From contig CM057009.1 of NCBI GenBank assembly GCA_029891345.1, positions 301,855,466-301,919,465 of the forward strand: a DNA stretch of 64,000 nt. The letters are read 5' to 3'. The number at the start of each line of letters is the position of its first letter. Within the stretch, counting starts at the first letter, position 1. Shown piece by piece: positions 59,401 through 64,000 of the stretch. Below the pieces are notes generated by a model. That model saw only the letters and a list, made by a program, of their open reading frames with translations. It ran no database searches and was not told where the DNA came from. A program made the position numbers and the translations under genes. This stretch comes from Dryococelus australis (lineage: Eukaryota > Arthropoda > Insecta > Phasmatodea > Phasmatidae).

Positions 59401-62400
59401 AAATGAAGCTTATCCCATTTGACTACTGCAATCTGCAATAACAATTTGATTATATCAGAATTTTTTCTTTCAAAGTCAGTTTATTCTTACACTTTATTAA
59501 CAGAATATGCTTCCTATAAATAAGTCGAACAAATAATATCATCATTAATTCTCGCCTAAATTTGCAGTTTTATACACATTTTGAATGCTTACATATCTAT
59601 AACTAGTATTATTCTTGTAAGGAAAAAAAGGTGTCCACTTTCAAAGATACTACACAAATTTAGAATAAATGATGTAATTTTAAATCTGCAGAACATTAAA
59701 TTATATCCCTGTTACTAGAAAAACTTAAAGTTCAAATTCGAACTGAGATCGAAACATGGATAGTAGGGCAATGAAACATATGCTGTTTAATAGCTGTGTA
59801 AGTGGAAAAATGTTTCCATTTATTAGAATTTTTTGTGACACCAACAGTTTTGTTAGAACACTTAAAAAACAGGTGTGTGCGTTCTCTAATATGAGTGGAA
59901 TTATGAACAAAATCATTAAATCCGACAGAAGTTTGTAGGTTTTTTTATACACTTATGTAAGTGTGCTTTTCTATAATAAGTAATATTCTCATAGGGAACG
60001 ATGTTTCCACTTTCACATACACTCCACACATTTAGAATAAATTAAGTAATTTTAAATCCGAAATATATCAAATCATATACATATTTCTAGTAAAACAAAA
60101 TAGTTCAAACACGTACTGAGCAAGAAAAAGAGATAGGTGGGCAATGTAACTTATGCTATTTGATAGTTGCCATCTTCAAAAACTGTTTGCAAGTATCTGA
60201 AATTTTTTGGTTACATCAGTTTTATCGCAAACATAAACATCATACCTGTTCCTGTAACTAGAGTTGAACGCAGAAATATATCGATAATTCTCGAACTGGT
60301 TTGTAATTTTTTACACACTTTATATGCATTCTGTTCTTAAAATAGTTGTGTTAACATTAACGTTTAGGTCTTCCATTTCAAAAGCAATACAAAAATATTT
60401 AATAATACTTGGAATTTTTTAAATCCAAAGTTACAAATTATACACCTATAACTGGTGAAATTATTAAGTTCAATCAAATTATTGAGTTCGAAGACGAAAA
60501 TATGGGCAATTAACCTTTTGGCGTTTTATAACTGTAAACTTCAACAACAGTTTGAATATATCAAATTTTTTTCTACCATATTCATTTCTTTCCGACTCAT
60601 AATGAACGGAATATGCACATCTTGAAACATGAGTGGAACAAAGAATAAAGTTATTAGTTCTCGCCGAAGTTTGCCATTTTTATTCAAATTCTGAATACTT
60701 ACATTTCTAAAACAAGTAATATTCTATTAAGGAAAGAGGTTTTCCACTTTCACAGACACTACACAGATTTAGAATATAGTACGTAATTTTAAAAATTTCA
60801 AGCATCAAATTATACAACAATTTCTAGAAAATTTTAATTTTTATAGAAGAAATGAGATCGAAACAGGGATTGTTGTTCAATTAAACATATACTGTTTGAA
60901 AGAAGCGTTAGTTTGCTATCTTAAATAACAGTTTGCAAGTATCTGAAATTTTTTTGGTTCAATCAGTTTTTTCGCAACCATAAACAACAGATTTGTTACT
61001 ATAAAAGAGTGGAACGAAGAATTATATCACTAATTCATGAACAAGTATTTTTTTTACAATCTTCGTATGGGTTTATTTCTTAAAATAGTTCCTATATGTT
61101 AAGAATAAGGAATCCACTTTCAAAGCAACTATACAAATATATAGCAATGTATAAATATATTTTTTAAACTACAAAGTGTCTAATTATACAAATCTAACTG
61201 GTGAAACAATAAAGTTCAAAAAATTGTGTGCTCGAAGCATGAAATTTGGGCAATGAAGCTTATCCCATTTGATAACTGCAGTCTTCAATAACAGTTTGAT
61301 TATATCAGAATTTTTTCTTACACCGTCAGTTTATTCTTACACTTTATCAACGAATTATGCTTCCTATAAATAAGTGGAACAAATAATAACGTCATTAATT
61401 CTCGGCTAAATTTGCGGTTTTATACACATTTTGAATTCTTACATTTCTATAACTAGTATTATTCTTGTAAGGAAAAAAAGGTGTCCACTTTCAAAGATAC
61501 TACACAAATTTAGAATAAATGATGTAATTTTAAATCTGCAGAACATTAAATTATATCCCTGTTACTAGAAAAACTTAAAGTGCAAACACGAACTCAGATC
61601 GAATCATGGATAGTATTGCAATGAAACTTATGCTGTTTAATAGCTGTGTAATTGGAAAATAGTTTCCATTTATCAGAATTTCTTGTAACACCAACAGTTT
61701 TGTTAGAACACTTAAAAAACAGGTGTGTGCGTTCTCTAATATGAGTGGAATGATGAACAAAATCATTAACTCCGACAGAAGTTTGTAGTTATTTAAATAC
61801 TTATGTAAGTGTGCATTTCTATAATTAGTAATATTGTCGTAGGAAAGATGTTTCTACTTTCACATACACTCCACACATTTAGAATAAATTATGTAATTTT
61901 AAAACTGAATTGTATCAAATCATACACATATTTCTAGTGAAACAAAAAAGTTCCAACACGTACTGAGCTAGTAAAAGAGAAAGGGGGGCAATGAAACTTA
62001 TGCTATTTGATAGTTGCGATCTTCAAAAACTGTTTGCAAGTATCTGAAATTTTTTGGTTCCGTCAGTTTTATCGCAAACATAAACAAAATACCTGTTCCT
62101 GTAACAAGAGTTGAACGCACAAATATATCACTAATTCTCGGAAAGGTTTGTAATTTTTTACACACTTTATATGCATACAGTTCTTTAAATAGTTATGTTA
62201 TCATAAACGTTAAGGTCTTCAGTTTCAAAAGAAATACAAATATATTTAACATTGCTTGGAATTTTTAAACTGCAAAGAATCAAATTATACACTTAAAACT
62301 GGCGAAATTTTTAAGTTCAATCAAATTATTGAGCTCGAAGACGGAAATATGAGCAATTAACTTTTTGCCGTTTGATAATTGCAAACTTCAACAACAGTTT

Positions 62401-64000
62401 GATTATATCAAAATTTTTTCTACCATTGTCATTTCATTCCGACGCTTAATGAACGGAATATGCATCTTGAAACATGAGTGGAACAAATAATAAGGTTATT
62501 ATTTTTTGCCGAAATTCTCCGTTTTATATTAAAAAATTCTAAATACTTACATTTCTAAAACAAGTAATATTCTTGTAAGGAATAAGATTTTCCACTTTCA
62601 CAGACACTACAGAGATTTAGAATATTCTATCTAATTAAAAAAATTTAAAGCATCAAATTATACACCAATTTTTAGCAAATCTTTAATTTTTATAGAAGAA
62701 ATGAGATCGAAACAGGGATAGTTGGGCAATGAAACTTATTATGTTTGATAGAAGCGCTAGTTTGCTATCTTAAATAACAGTTTGCAAGTATCTTAAATTG
62801 TTTTGGTTCAGTCAGGTTTTTCGCAAACATAAACAACAGACATGTTAATATAAGATGTGTGGAACGAAGAATTATATCACTAATTCATGCACAAGTTTTT
62901 TTTACAAGTTGGTTATTGGTTTATTTCTTAAAATAGTTCATTTATGTTAAGAATTAGGTATCCACTTTCAAAAACACTATACAAATATATACCAATATAT
63001 AAATATATTTTATAAACTACAAAGTGTCAAATTATACAAATCTATCTGGTGAAACCATAAAGTTCAAAAAATTGTGTGCTCGAAGCATGAAATTTCTGCA
63101 ATCAATCTTATCCCATTTGATAACTGCAATCTTCAATAACAGTTTGATTATATCAGAAATTTTTCTTACACCGTCAGTTTATTCTTACACTTTATCAACG
63201 GAATATGCTTCCTATAAATGAGTGGAACACATAATAAAATCGTTAATTCTCCACTAAATTTGCTGTTTTATACACATTTTGATTGCTTACATTTCTATAA
63301 CTAGTATTATTCTTGTAAGAAAAAAAACCATATCCACTTCTAAAGATATTACACAAATTTAGAATAAATGATGTAATTTTAAATCTGCAGAACATTAAAT
63401 TATATCCCTGTTACTAGAAAAACTCAAGTTCAAACATGAACTGAGATCGAATCATGGATAGTAGGGCAATGAAACTTATGCTGTTTAATAGCTGTGTATT
63501 TGGAAAATAGTTTTCATTTATCAGAATTTCTTGTAACACCAACAGTTTTGTTAGAACACTTAAAAAACAGGTGTGTGCATTCTCTAATATGAGTGGAATG
63601 ATGAACAAAATTATTAAATCCGACAGAAGTTTGTAGTCTTTTTATATACTTATGTAAGTGTGCAATACTATAATAAGTAATATTCTCGTAGGGAATGATG
63701 TTTACACTTTCACATACACTCCACACATTTAGAATAAATTATGTAATTTTAAAAATGAAATATATCTAATCATACACATATTTCTAGTGAAACAAAAAAG
63801 GTCAAACACGTACTGAGCTAGAAAAAGATATAGGTGGGCAATGAAACTTATGCTATTTGATAGTTGCGATTTTCAAAAACTGTTTGCAAGTATCTGAAAT
63901 TTTTTGGTTCCATCAGTTTTGTCGCAAACATAAACAACATACCTGTTCCTGTAAAAAGAGTTGAACGCAGAAATATATCACTAATTCTCGCACTGGTTTG

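Larger units (their letters stand above)
37523..64000 (+). repeat. Satellite array: 1.85-kb higher-order repeat of five 370-bp monomers
   Basis: A strongly AT-rich tandem array runs to the window end. Five related monomers (A-E) follow each other in fixed order. All contain landmarks such as GGGCAATGAAACTTATGC-like, a TAATTCTCGC-like word, TTTCCACTTTCA-like and AGAATAAAT.ATGTAATTTTA. A-monomer anchors lie at 38,190; 39,558; 41,405; 43,251; 45,099; 46,944; 48,773; 50,604; 52,442; 54,261; 56,069; 57,920; 59,766; 61,616 and 63,464. Most spacings are 1,845-1,851 bp. Copies of the same monomer type in neighbouring units are much more alike than different monomers within a unit, the definition of a higher-order repeat. 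Such arrays are typical of centromeric or heterochromatic DNA. No TTAGG telomere repeat was seen. Confidence 0.95.

Noticed and set aside
38152-63726. Recurrent minus-strand frame of about 60-75 codons starting M-I-L-F-I-I-P in each A monomer, and plus-strand frames in C and E monomers
   Set aside because: They recur because the satellite repeats. They are AT-driven, broken in many units, and have no promoter or family signature.
37523-64000. CRISPR array or bacterial repeat system
   Set aside because: The repeats are 370-bp tandem monomers without spacers, in a clearly eukaryotic setting.
37523-64000. Telomeric repeat or obvious CENP-B-box-like site
   Set aside because: No TTAGG runs and no convincing CENP-B-type motif were seen by eye.

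Overview
The window is eukaryotic and most likely comes from a large, repeat-rich arthropod (probably insect) genome. There are no prokaryotic operons. It shows spliced exons with GT/AG borders, tRNA-derived SINEs, and relics of piggyBac, Tc1/mariner, Ty3/gypsy, R1-like and Mutator/YqaJ-type elements. From 37.5 kb to the end it is a long AT-rich satellite array. A run of exactly 100 N (15,208-15,307) marks a scaffold gap.

1-11 kb is a graveyard of transposons. A piggyBac transposase relic (about 203-2535) has three exons joined by introns of consistent phase. It is followed by a gypsy RNase H/integrase fragment (2930-4710) split by an R1-like non-LTR fragment (about 3577-4250). Next is a second gypsy relic with coiled-coil/gag, zinc knuckle, protease and integrase (5030-8820); its reverse transcriptase region is missing and holds a DDE_3/mariner-type fragment instead. 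A long imperfect foldback (about 9.14-9.5 kb), a broken Tc1-like transposase (9984-11,010) and a 149-bp MITE (11,132-11,280) complete this part.

11-37 kb is mostly AT-rich non-coding DNA. It holds two MITE copies that share terminal inverted repeats (12.8 and 24.1 kb), three tRNA-derived SINEs, a mariner scrap, a decayed tandem repeat with about 275-bp units (19.1-20.6 kb), a 23-bp minisatellite and a broken minus-strand Mutator-like/YqaJ gene (30.18-31.77 kb). Two minus-strand exons look like host lipocalin exons: a GKW-motif exon at 36,033-36,169 and a C-terminal exon with stop codon and polyadenylation signal at 13,513-13,674. If they belong to one gene, its introns span about 22 kb and contain most of these elements. 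The middle exons were not found.

37.5-64 kb is a tandem satellite with a higher-order repeat: five diverged monomers of about 370 bp (A-E) make a unit of about 1,847 bp. Fifteen A-monomer anchors are visible and the array runs off the window end. The left edge carries an internally deleted unit. Units between about 47 and 55 kb show many scattered one-base indels, which look like uncorrected read error. No open reading frame inside the array should be called a gene.
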